This document shows positions 35,640-47,300 of a stretch of DNA of 64,000 bases, piece after piece. The position numbers and the translations under genes are program-made. Under the pieces are notes generated by a model. It saw nothing but the letters and a program-made list of their open reading frames with translations. It did no database searches and had not been told where the DNA came from. Origin of the DNA: Patiria miniata (lineage: Eukaryota > Echinodermata > Asteroidea > Valvatida > Asterinidae); assembly GCF_015706575.1 (NCBI RefSeq), contig NW_024037056.1, forward strand, positions 434,001 to 498,000, given 5' to 3'. The stretch's first letter is position 1, and every line of letters begins with the position of its first letter.

Positions 35640-36449
35640 ATTCTGTGGTGTAGTCAATCCATCATGTGATGTTGTCAATCTATGTATAGTCAATCTATAT
35701 GTCAATATGTGATGTCGTCAATCTATGTTATGTTGTCAATCACTGATGTGATGTCAATCTATGTTATGTTGTCAATTTATTATGTGATCATCCATCATGT
35801 GATGTCAATTTATTATGTGATGTTGTCAATCTATTATGTGATGTCAATTCACTATGTGAAGAGGTCGATCTAGTATGTGATGTCAGTCATTATGTGATGT
35901 CAATCTGTGATGTCGTTAATCCACTATCAAAGTGATGTCAATCCATTATGTGATGTCGTCAATCCATCATGTGATGTTATTAATCTATTATGTGATGTCG
36001 TCAATCTATGTGATGTCGCCAATCACTCAATCGATTATGTGATGTCAATCTATTATGTGATGTTGTCAATATATTATGTGCTGTAGTCAATCTAATATGT
36101 CGTCAATATGTCGTCAATAAATCTATGTGATGTCGTCAATCCATTATGTAATGTTGTCCATGTGATGTTGTCAATCCATTATTTGATGTCGTCAATCTAT
36201 GTGATGTCGTCAATCTTTATGTGATGTATGTTGTCAATCTATTATGTGATGTCGTCAATCTATGTCATGTCGTTAATCCACTATCAAGTGATGTCAATCC
36301 ATTATGTGATGTTGTCAATCCATTATGTGATGTCGTCAATCTATGTGATGTTTTCAATCTTTATGTGATGTATGTTGTCAATCTATTATGTGATGTTGTC
36401 AATCTATGTCATGTCGTTAATCCACTATCAAGTGATGTCAATCCATTAA
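35640..36449. repeat. Degenerate ~20-base minisatellite
   Basis: Variants of 'gtcaatctattatgtgatgt' repeat throughout, with frequent short deletions. The frame open across it has no biological meaning. It forms the left half of the foldback core. Confidence 0.85.
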
Positions 36450-36740
36450 GGGCCTTATGCACAAGTTGGCCATTTTTGTCATGTTCCCTGAATGTATTTC
36501 ATTAATTGTGAACTGTTGAATGGGATGGTACCAGACTACTTATTCACTATAGCCTCACTTGGTTTTTTTTAAATGTGGTTTAAAACGTAAGAGTATGTTT
36601 AATCAAACATTGTAAATGATTCATCACAGCACGCAGACTGGTGTTAATTTGTAACGTCATTGCTTTCATTTCTCTACACAAATTAAAAAAAAAAAGATTT
36701 TACCGCACTCTCAATCCACTGAATATACTCGTGAATAAGG
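36450..36740. mobile_element. GGGCC-ended MITE, copy 2
   Basis: It starts GGGCCTTATGCACAAGTTGG and ends ACTCGTGAATAAGG. The interior shares 'ttccctgaatgtatttcatt' with the copy at 53561. It sits between two halves of the minisatellite, having split them. Confidence 0.75.
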
Positions 36741-37026
36741 AGTGTGATGTGATGTCGTCAACCCATCATGTGATGTAGTCAACCCATCATGTGATGTCGT
36801 CAACCCATCATGTCGTCAACCCATCATGTGATGTAGTCAACCCATCATGTGATGTCGTCAACCCATCATGTCGTCAACCCATCATGTGATGTAGTCAACC
36901 CATCATGTGATGTCGTCAACCCATCATGTCGTCAACCCATCATGTGATGTAGTCAACCCATCATGTGATGTCGTCAACCCATCATGTCGTCAACCCATCA
37001 TGTGATGTCGTCAACCCATCATGTGG
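36741..37026. repeat. 58-base compound minisatellite
   Basis: Units of 21, 21 and 16 bases ('gtcaacccatcatgtgatgta', the same ending in c, then 'gtcaacccatcatgtc') alternate in strict order. The period of 58 is measured at 36773, 36831 and 36889. The copies are nearly identical, in contrast to the decayed repeats left of the MITE. Confidence 0.88.
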
Positions 37027-37489
37027 TATGAGAGACACAAACCAACACCACACACAACACCACATAATAAATTGACAACATCACAATAATACAATGTTGA
37101 TTGACTACACCACACATTTACGACATCATCAAATAACTTTTATCAAGTAACATCATAAATTGGTTCGTTTGGCGTTCCGTAATTATCATAGAGCTAGTAC
37201 ATAGCTAGCTAGCTCTATAATTATGAAGGAGGCATCACCGTGTAGTGCATGGATTCTGAAGCCACATTAGGACGAATGAAGTCAATGAACTTTGACATGG
37301 TAGAAACGCACAATACAGTAATGGCGCATGCGGGCACACTTAGCCAAATCACGGTCTACGGGAGTCATCTCGCCTTCTTCTGACTTTGAGCCCGGAATTT
37401 CCACATTACCGGTGAGATTTTGCTTAAACCATGTGGATCCCCAAACAACTACTCAGTATGGTGTTCTAAAACGGACAGGCAAACGTCGT

Positions 37490-38340
37490 GTGCGTTAGTT
37501 TGAAACGTCGTGTGTGTGAGGCGGTTCAGTACCTTCGAAGCACCAATTCTACAATTTGAGTTCCTTTTAGTTTTACTAGCCTTGTTGGGCCGCCACTGCA
37601 TGCGCGTTAATTGACATTCATGTACATGTATAATAATATCATGTAATGAACTGAAAGCCTGTACTATCTTTGCTGTATGTACGGTTTGGCAAAGAGGCCG
37701 ACCCTTGTACCTTGTACTGCGGAATCCGGATGCACATGCAGATATTGCATACAATCGATATCTGCATTGTGAAATTTATGCAAGGCTAGCCTTGGCGTTT
37801 GAAAAAACAAGGCTTTGTTCATTTGTATACAGCGTAGCCGCATACAGAATGAATCATCCGCGTTGACGTGTATTGCAAAGGTTAAGCACGTGTTGGCATT
37901 GTGCATAAGTTGTCTGCATAGAATAATTATGAACTAAAAGCATTATCGTTTAACTCTCTTGAACCTCCATGCTTAAATGTAAACATTTTGCTTTGGTGAA
38001 TAATTTCTGACAAGTTTCCCTGTGCTCTTTCAATTTATGAAGTGTTTGTGGTCTGTAATATCACAATCTAAAAATGCTCTCTGCTTAATGCAGTCGTTTG
38101 TAACGAATAGAAAATTACCTACCTAACAAAAAAAATTACTGATACACGAATGGCAAATTACGAAGTTCAGAGTTCACGGGGAAAGGACAAATATCGTACT
38201 TCGGACCTAACGATAATGGCCCAGTATAGCTCGTGATGTTGACTTGACTGTGGATAACGTGTGATGAGTGACAAACGTATAGTCGACTATACCACACTGA
38301 TAGGCTATGGGAAGCTAATAAATCAACCGTCGTATTTTGT
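37490..38340. repeat. 5' flank of gene copy 2
   Basis: 37505-37640 ('gaggcggttcagt', 'ttcgaagcaccaatt', 'acaatttgagttc') matches 56038-56125 upstream of copy 3. 38093-38250 matches 24968-25170 upstream of copy 1. The gene's promoter should lie here, but no core element is clear. Confidence 0.6.
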
Positions 38341-38360
38341 CTCCATCCCCATCAGATACC

Positions 38361-41300
38361 ATGTCTCCATTCCAGCGATCAGCCCTGATTTACGTAATCT
38401 TTGGCTTCTGTCTTGGTCTCATGACATCTAGACTATTTGGTGGATCGGGCAACTGCTCATCCAATCAACCTGTCGCAGTGAATACGCACATCCAATGCAG
38501 ATATCCCAAGTCCGAAATGAGAGCGTTGTAAGTAGCATTTTTTTTAAATTATTAAACGTGTACATGTACTTTGCTAGTATCTACAAACACATTAATATTC
38601 AAAGTCTCCTTAATCGAATCACTAATTTGAGTCCAGAACGATAAAGAAATCTCACAAGTGCAAAATAAGTGAATCAGAGTTTCCTTTTCTACATGACAGA
38701 AGGAACACAAGTCGTTCTCCCCTTTACCGATCTTTACCAAATAAGAATTGACGCCCAGGATTCTATGGACCAATCTGTATTGAAACCATCGTAATTTTGT
38801 ATCACAAGTAATCGTAAAAGGCATACTGCAGAAAACCGACCATTTAGTGGCAGGGAAATTGATACTCAATTTTGTTTCCCATTTGTCAATGAACTTACTC
38901 GCAACCTTTTTCCCTGAAGTAAAAATATGATAAATACGGGTAGAACCTTTTTTATCTGACAAAAGTATCTCAAAATTAAATGGGATAAAAGGAAAGCAAA
39001 TATTTGACTTAACCCCTTTAAGTAAATCACGAAAAGAATTTTTGACGGCCTTGACAACTCCACCATACTCTAGAAAGTTAGTCCTAATACTGAATTTTAA
39101 CATAAAGCGTTCTAAGCTCAAAAAAGCACCTTTATCGTCAAGTAGGTCAGACACAAAGTTTGCCCCTTTGTTTGCCCAGTGTTTGTAAAAAATGCAATTG
39201 TTCCCAATCGTAATTCTGTGGTTCTTCTACGGCTGTTTCGCGTAATAAAAAGTACGCCCTCTGTTGTTCAAATGCGGCCAGCCGTGCAAACATCGCTTGT
39301 GACGTCATAATTGCTTTTTAGGGTTCGCGCGCAGGGAGGTTTGACCCCTCTTTAAACCCTCATTTCTGATTGGCCCCTTGTTATATATTTGCATAATTTA
39401 TAAGATACATCATGAATATTTACAAAAGGTCATGATTCAAAGGCATTTAACTGTTGGGTCGACTTGTTGACATATAAGAATAGTGGCGCAAAATGGCCCA
39501 TGTGACCACGTGTGACCACGACGAAACGAGCGGGACCGTGAAAATGCCCGTTAATAAGGTCGTTTTTCACCAATGTACGCCAATCCTGTCAACAATTGAT
39601 GACTACCTGTGAAAAGATAAAGTCTTCTAGATGGATTTTTCCCCGAAGGTGAGAATGGGCCAAAAGGATGTTTAGGATTATAATGGATTGAATTTGGTTA
39701 TTTTTCAGTGTCGTGTTTATCACGCGCGTATACAATGTGCACATCCGTACATGTATACTAGCCTAGCCTCACAAAATCTACTCGATTATGCTTCATCATG
39801 CGAATTGTGTTAAGGCCATGTTTTCGCTTATTTTAAAATCATCATCCGTATGCCGTTTTTCTAATTAAATTGTCAACGTAGGCCTACCAACAATACCATG
39901 GCAAATAAAGACGAGGGAAAATTGGAGAAATAGGCTAAACAAAAATCCGTGTCCGAAATCTGGGCCACGCCATCATTAGCCCCATAAATGTGGCCTATTT
40001 ACTGGACTGCCTCCGTAAACATAGGCCACACATCCACATGTACAAAAATCGTGTCGACGGAGCCAAATTTTGATTTTCACATTTAGGCTTAGTTTGTAGG
40101 TTTTTTTTGCTTTAGAAGCATACTCACCCTCTTTATAGGCTAATCAGAAAGTGCTGCCTTTTTCAGATGTATATTTTTCGTGAAATTTCCAGATTCATTT
40201 TTACATGTTTGCGTATCAAAATTTCAACATGAAATTTCACAAAAATTAGACATCTGAAAAAGGCAGCATTTTCTGATTAGCCTGTAAAGAGGGTGAGTAT
40301 GCTTCTAAAGCAAAAAAACCCTACAAACTAAGCCTAAATGTGAAAATCAAAATTTGGCTCCGTCGACACGATTTTTGTACATGTGGATGTGTGGCCTATG
40401 TTTACGGAGGCAGTCCAGTAAATAGGCCACATTTATGGGGCTACGCCATCATATGCGTTTGTACGTGTGTCCGGAAATTGGGCACGAAGTTTGCCGTACA
40501 CTGTACGGTAAACTTCGTGCCCAATTTCCGGACACCGCCTCCTGTTTCATTTCATTTTCAGATCCAAACGTATTTAACGATGTGAAAATTCGGCAAGCTG
40601 AAACATGAAATTAAACTTAGGCCTAGCATTTTTTTTACTTTTAGTAAGTCACTAGTCAGCTAGTGTAATTAGCCTTGGCCTGTTCATTAATGACTGAGTG
40701 ATCATGTCATATGATCATGATGATTGTGATTTGTGAGTCGAGTACAGTGTAACTCAAGAAAGAAAAAAACTAGCGTTGTTAAGTAAGACTAACGATCAAA
40801 TTTTATTAAGGAAGCAACAAGAAAATTCATTAAATGTAAACATAGTCAACATGTTCAACACTGTGAAATAAAATATGAATCAGTTGCCTTCCCTTGGCTT
40901 TAGCTTTACAAATTACTTAATATAAATTGTATGGCATATTGTACACTGTTAATGACGATCTAAAAATTGTTACCCTCATCCCATTTGTAATCTAAGGAGC
41001 ATTGAGCTGGAATTAGCATAACCTTTTGCAAGATAAGACCTTAATTTTTGCTTTATTCTCAGGTTCACGAACATGGAAGTCCTATTGCTGCATTTCTGCA
41101 TGGACTTCAGGGAATGTTGTAGTCAGATGGCGGCGCATGATGCTCATCAACTTCGGAAGCTCATCCCTCATTCCATGCACTGCTCGCCCAGCTCTGTTGA
41201 ATTCGGTGTGTAACAGTTCACCGCCCTGCTCATTCAGCAATCCTAGGCCAACTTTGAATGTCTGCAGTTGCTCCATGGTGTGGTCTTCTAACATATGCAG

Positions 41301-44300
41301 CTTTGGAGTAATGCTGGTATTCGGAAATGACTCTCGATAAACACGCAGGAAGTGTTTAATGCACACATCTATGGAAACAGAGAGCAGAGTTTAATACAAT
41401 TCAGTCAATGATCTGATACACTTTATTTTTATTTTATTTTAGAAATTTGTATGTTTATTTTTATGTAAAGAATGGTTTCTGTAAATCTGCAAATTCAGCT
41501 GTCGTACCTGTACGTTCCATGTCTGAATGTGATATAGGATTGGCGTGGTTGATGGCATGGTGGACATCAGCGAAGCTCAGAAACACTTCATGGAATGATT
41601 TGCCTATTTCTGCTGCCTTTCTTTTTATTCGCTCAGATGCTGCAATTGTCAGGCCATCGAGATGAAGTCGATCAGTCATCCGTCGAGGTTGGGCAGTGAG
41701 GTCTTCAATGACTGGAATCTGTGATGGGATACAGTAGAACACAACTTTGAAATCACCAGGTATGTTTACTTAAATATTCAATAAACAACATAAAGCAGGC
41801 AGAAGCAGTAGATATTGGATGATTGATTCTGCTTTGTCATAGTATATAAAGAGACAACATTTTCAAGTACCTGGCAACACTTATTGACGTGGTTTCCCAC
41901 GAAAGACTTGCCATGGTAGGCCTGCCTGTTGACTTTATGTTTTTGTAGCACATCATCTAAACTGCTGGTGATGGGACCTGTCCCAAACTCCAGTTCAGCT
42001 TTCCCGTCACTCTGCTCCTGCAAAATAAAATACACAGAAAAAGAACATCTCAGTGGCTCTTGACTTAAATTATAAAGATAATTTTAAACATGAAAAAAAA
42101 AAACTTTTTTCTGTACAAACCATTTCAGCAATGTCTGCCCTGAGCATCTGGACTTTGTTGACCATTTCATTGCCCGTACTGTTGTGAAGGTCATTCAGGA
42201 GAGGGAGGGGAACTTCTTCTTCGAGTTCTTCTAAGTTGTTCCGCTTTTCCTGCAGATCTTTCTCTACTCTCCTCTGCCTGGACAATTCATCCTCGACTTT
42301 CTTGTCAAAGTCGGTGGCCAAGCTGTCATCCTCATCGTCCAGCGACCTTCCGATGGCTCTCTGCTTGAGGACTTCGACATCAAGCCTGTGGCATTCCATC
42401 TCAAAGAGATCGTACAGCCGCTTGTACACACCGAGGGAAATGTGTAAGGTTGGGACAATTACCTGTATCAGAAATATGAAGTTATATTTTTTTAAAGTAA
42501 TATTAAAAGAAAATAAATTCCCTGACGTTTAATAAATGTTGGGCAATTGTTGACATCTCTTATAGAAAAAGACGTACATTGTGAATTTCAACATGGAGCA
42601 TGGGGGTACTGACGACACTGTACGACACGTCTTTTGCTCTGTTTCGTCTTTGCCCATCGTTCACAAACAGCTGATGCTGTTCACAAATAGACTGCAAAGA
42701 TCTTCTGAATGATGGTTCCCTTTCACACAGTGGTTTCTGCATCTGGTCCTTACTGATGCGGCAGTATATGCAACAGCAACGGGCTGCACAGAAAAAAAGA
42801 CAATGAAAATGGAAACTGTCCTTTAATATGTGTGCATGGCAAACAGTAAATAAGTACTTAATGTTCCACAAGACCAAGATATCTTAGTGCACTCTGTACA
42901 CACATGTCAACGAATACAATGCACTTACCGTTTGAGCTGCATATTCTATACAGCTTCGTCAGGAAAGCATAGTCCCCAAAGCACAGGAGACGGAAGTTTC
43001 GTCCTCTGGAATAAAAAAAAGAGGTAGAAATTTAAGCCCAAGAATGATAAAGACCCGGAATTATGCCTGCAGCTGTCTATACATATGCTTTTATGTCTTG
43101 CTGTTTTGTACATGTACCTCCATTTTCGCTGGGCCAGATCAGATACTTGGTCGATCACCTTAGGAAGGGTTTGAGGAACATTTACAATCTGAAAGGCCAT
43201 TTTGAACGTGGATCCTCCTTTGTCCCCCCCCAACTTTATCCATATCTCGTCGTCCGGTATTACACCATTGTGCCATGTTAGGGAGTTGGTCCTGTTGGGG
43301 GTGAAAAAATTAATTTCAGTTTAGGTGGAGCTACGACATTGAATCAAGACAATGCCCTTAAAATTCTGGAAAAAAAATTTGTCTCCAATTTAGACTTACT
43401 GATCGAGTCGGTCAAGGTAGTCAAATATCATAGCACAAAGGTCATTCACTCTGACGAAGGGCACATCTTGACTTATGTAGCCATCAACTGCATCCGCTTT
43501 CGAGCTGGGGAAGTGAAGGGGGACCATTTCACCTTCAATGTAGTTCTTCAGAAGTTCTTTCTGGCTACGTCTCATGGCTCGCTCGGACGAAATGGCAGAA
43601 GTTGGCACATAGCTGAAATGTTCAACAACACAATACATGTGATGAACAAATAGCATTCTGATACATGTATGAAATTTGTGTGCATAACTTAAATTAATAA
43701 GGATGATGCAAAAATATACTTTACTTACCGTCTTATTTTTCGCATCTGGTCCCAGGCCAGATGACAATCCCTCATCATGGCAAGTGCTTTGTTGGGTGGC
43801 ATGGGTGAACTTTCCTTTATGCATGGACTTGACACACTTTGTTGGCTCTTACATGACACTTGGCGGATATGAGCAGGCTAAATTAAGAAACAGATAAGAT
43901 TCCAATGTGCAATCTACAGCATTGCGGTATTTTCAGTGTTACAATTACAAGTGTTCAGTGGATCCAGTTTTTGTGAAGTATTTTTAAAACATTAAACAAA
44001 ATGAATATTGTATTATAATGTTTAATTAATGATGATTTCTGGAAAGAAATCTTACAAAAAATGATAATCAAGAAAACAAAATCTTAGTAGACTTTGTAAT
44101 TACTCCAAAATGTAAGATAAATAGCCCCCCCCCCTCACTTGAACTAATCATTGTTTATGTTCAGTATATATGTATTGTGTGAATTAGATTACCTACCCTG
44201 CCTCCTGTTTCTAATGTGGTGGCCTTTCCACTCTGATTTTTTTCTAATCCAGGTCCAGCGGTCCGCTGCCTTCTCAACTGCCAATGGAATTGGCTGGTCA

Positions 44301-47300
44301 TGAGGATGCTGCAGGGCACTCTTGCGAAGAACGTTTGCAGCTTCAGCAAGTACATCCTCAGGCTTGGAGGAAGCAACGCTCTCCACAACAGTGCATCGCA
44401 GTTTCTTTTGAACACTTGGGTGTTGTGATGCAGCTTCACAGGAATGTTCGGCTAATTTCTGAAGTTTGCCGATGACACCACAAACACTACAAGCTACATC
44501 CGAATTTTGAAGCTGGACATTCAAAACTCGTGGACTATCCCGAATGTCTTTGAACTGAATTTGTGACTGGCATATTGGACACTTGAGAAGGGCTAATCGA
44601 TGAAATGTGAAATATGATGACAAGCAAACTGCACAAAAATAATGTTCACAGGGTGTTTGCACTGATGGGGTAGAAATTATGCACTGACAGATGGAACAAG
44701 TTAAAATAGAATGTTCCTCAGAGTTCCTTCCAAAAAGTTCCAGGTACGGAGAACTTGCAGTGTGGGAGTTTTGAGAATTGCTTGAAAAATGTTCAAAGAT
44801 ATTCCTGGATGTAATATCGAATGGCAAATCAGCCAGCACAGCGGATGGGCGTTTTATGGAAGTACGTTTTTTAGGTTGAGGCCCAGTTTTTGAGTTTTCG
44901 CGATACAGATTACATATACTACACTGTCTGTTTCTTACATGTGGTGTCCAATCAACTGCAGGAGATTCTGGAGTTGTGTAGTCCCTAGTCCCAGCCCTTA
45001 AGTGTCTGACTTTCCTAGAACAGTTTAGACAAATATACCTTGGATGTTGATCAACCCTGTCCTGTGAAGTGTCTATTCCAAAGATCAAATAAATGTCCTT
45101 TCTGCAGTTAGAAATATCCTGTAGTTTTCTTGAATCTTGATTCTTGAGTGTAAGCCTTTTTCCACAGCAACGACACAGTTTATTGAGAATTGTTAAGTGG
45201 AAGTCATAGTTACTCATAGCGAGTTATTCAGCAAACTGCGGTGCATAGAGCGCTCATGCGCTTTGTGCATATTGATTTGTGTACAAAAACTTTTTTTTCA
45301 ATTACGCGCGCTTTATGATGACGTCACTCCCATTGAAAAGCACACGAAAAGTTCGTATCGCTACGCGCATCCGTGCAACGTAAGCTGAATAACCCCTCAA
45401 AAACGAGGCCCAAAATCTCATGAAATTGTACTGGCCCAACTTTATAACGTACATTTTTAATGAAATATGTTTCAAATCAATTGTAATTTGCTGTAAATAT
45501 GTATGTACTATTGGAGTATAATTTATTTGGGGAGATTTTGCGAGTTGTTTGATTAAAAAGAAAGAACGGACGAAAACACAAAACGTCCACACAAAAAGCG
45601 TCATTTTTTCCTGTTTTATTCGTTCCAAGCAGTTTTGAACCCTAAATCTTGTAAATATATTTAAACTAAGTAAATTTAATGTTTCAGTTATGTTTAAATT
45701 CAAACGGGGGGCTTTAAAAGTTACAAAAAAAGACGATTGTTTTCGTGTTCAATTTTTGTGGTCACACTGCGCAATAGTCGTAGCCTTGTTGCCATTTTGT
45801 GATTGGACAATGGACGACGTTCATTTGATGGTGTTTTCGTATCTCCAGTGCAAGTAGCTGCAAGCGCGGTCGCAAGTAATGCTGCTTACGCACCTGGGAT
45901 CCGTCCGCACTCAATCCTTATCAGTCCTTTTTAGATATTAGGGATGTATGTTGTTTTTTTTTAATTAAAACAATGATTGAAGAGAGAAGCAGGGGTCAAT
46001 TTAATACGCACAATATGTACATAAAATTAATAAATTTACATTCATAAAATATTTTTTTTAAAGAAAGCATGAATATAGATGAATAATATAAGTTTCTTTT
46101 TAAAGAGAGAAGTAATTCTTCCATTCCCAAAGTTTATGCACAAAATTAATGTCCAACGAATCATTGCAGATAGCTTGCAATTAAATATTAACGTTCATTT
46201 AAATATCGAGATATATATTCACAGTAGGGTTTTGTGAAATGATTTTTCTTTTTCCCCTTTCTGTATCATTATGTGAACGAAATGTGTCACAAAAAACCTG
46301 CAGAATCTGGCCTTGTACGATGAACATGTACATGTGTTAACGGAGGCCGCCATCTTGTTTTTCCCCTGGTCATTACCGGAGTACACAATTCACGATTGTG
46401 TGTTTGTTCAGACTTTATTACGCACGGTCTATGGGAATGAAACAGCCGTGCTTCCACAAAACATTGCTAAGAGGATCATTCTGATTAACTGGCACATGGC
46501 ATTGCACAAAAGAACTCCAAGCATTGAGAACGTCAATCCAAAACTGGTTAGGGTGAGCTGTCCTCTTAAGTGAATGAACAATACTAGAATGACCGCCTTC
46601 CACAAAAAGCACATTCTCAATTTCAGAAATCTTATAAAACAGATTGGGCCAAGCTGAGGCCTTAATTAGTGTTCAATAATCTACGGATCCAGGTACACTT
46701 AAGAGCACTGATGTAGGATCGCAAATCAATCATCTTAACTCCCCCATGACCATAATTCTGAATCATCTGATTTCTGGCAACTCTATCGCCACCTTTCCAG
46801 ATAAATTTATACAACATAACATTTAGATTCTTAATTCATAAATACCTCAGACAGTTTAGCTATTCCATTGGTCGAGAGCCCGTCACGTGGCCGGTCTTAA
46901 ACGGATGATAAAGACATGGCTAGCTGGTCTTAAACACTTTTCCAGTGTCACAATAAAATGTGGACTCCTAAAAATCCAGTGCCTCTTACCGTTTCATTGG
47001 TTGAACGTTCACAATCCTCACGTAGGCATGCGCAACACTACAAGCGAGTCAGAATTTTATAGTTCTAAATTCAAAACGCAACGCCCCAGGTGCGTTCTGC
47101 GTGACATCGCGCAGAACATGTTACGCGCGCGTCAATCTCCATAAAAGGGTTGTTTACATCTTACTCGCCAGCTGAACACTCCATTATTTTGCTAGAGGGA
47201 TGTTTCAAAAAGCATGAAGTGAACTTGTTGAACAAAATCGGGATTTTTCGAACGAATTATTTGATATTTTTTTACGGATAAGGTATTTATGAATGGGAAT

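Larger units (their letters stand above)
34605..37435. mobile_element. Large foldback element with minisatellite core
   Basis: The inverted arms match in several blocks. 34610-34670 ('ctcaccggtaaatgtggaaa', 'ttccgggctca') matches 37372-37425. 35418-35495 ('cgtagaccg', 'ctatgtcaaggtt') matches 37275-37360. 35500-35550 ('ttctgaatccatgcac', 'ggtgatgcctc') matches 37215-37255. 35578-35630 ('acggaacgccaaacg', 'ccaatttatgatgtta') matches 37139-37182. The core is tandem repeats. The left arm is interrupted by another repeat (34704-35290). Confidence 0.65.
39228..46450 (-). mobile_element. RAG1-N-terminus-bearing DNA transposon (N-RAG-TP/Chapaev-like), 7.2 kb
   Basis: The left terminus is TACGGCTGTTTC and the right terminus, inverted, is CACGGCTGTTTC. 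A second inverted block, GCGTAATAAA, lies just inside each end. CTTC flanks both sides (39224-39227 and 46451-46454). Excising the element and one CTTC rejoins the LINE frame ...VLWK|NHRITIG... exactly, which proves the ends. Known Chapaev elements make 4-base duplications and start with CAC; N-RAG-TP, described from Aplysia, encodes a RAG1 N-terminus. The element holds one ten-exon gene. The left-end C-to-T change and nested palindromes suggest that it is ageing, though its gene is intact. Confidence 0.88.

Noticed and set aside
35682..36505. ORFs rich in Val/Asn/Leu/Cys repeats
   Set aside because: They are translations of the ~20-base minisatellite, with no start or splice context.
41082..45217. 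True RAG1 or ProtoRAG recombinase
   Set aside because: Only the N-terminal zinc region resembles RAG1. The catalytic part differs from the RAG1 core, there is no RAG2-like gene, and the termini and 4-base duplication do not fit the 5-base duplications of Transib/RAG elements.
40745..45775. CAGTGTAAC / CAGTGTGAC as transposon termini
   Set aside because: I first considered this 9-base inverted pair as the ends of the RAG1-like element, but it has no target duplication. The ends at 39228 and 46450 have CTTC duplications and restore the LINE frame.
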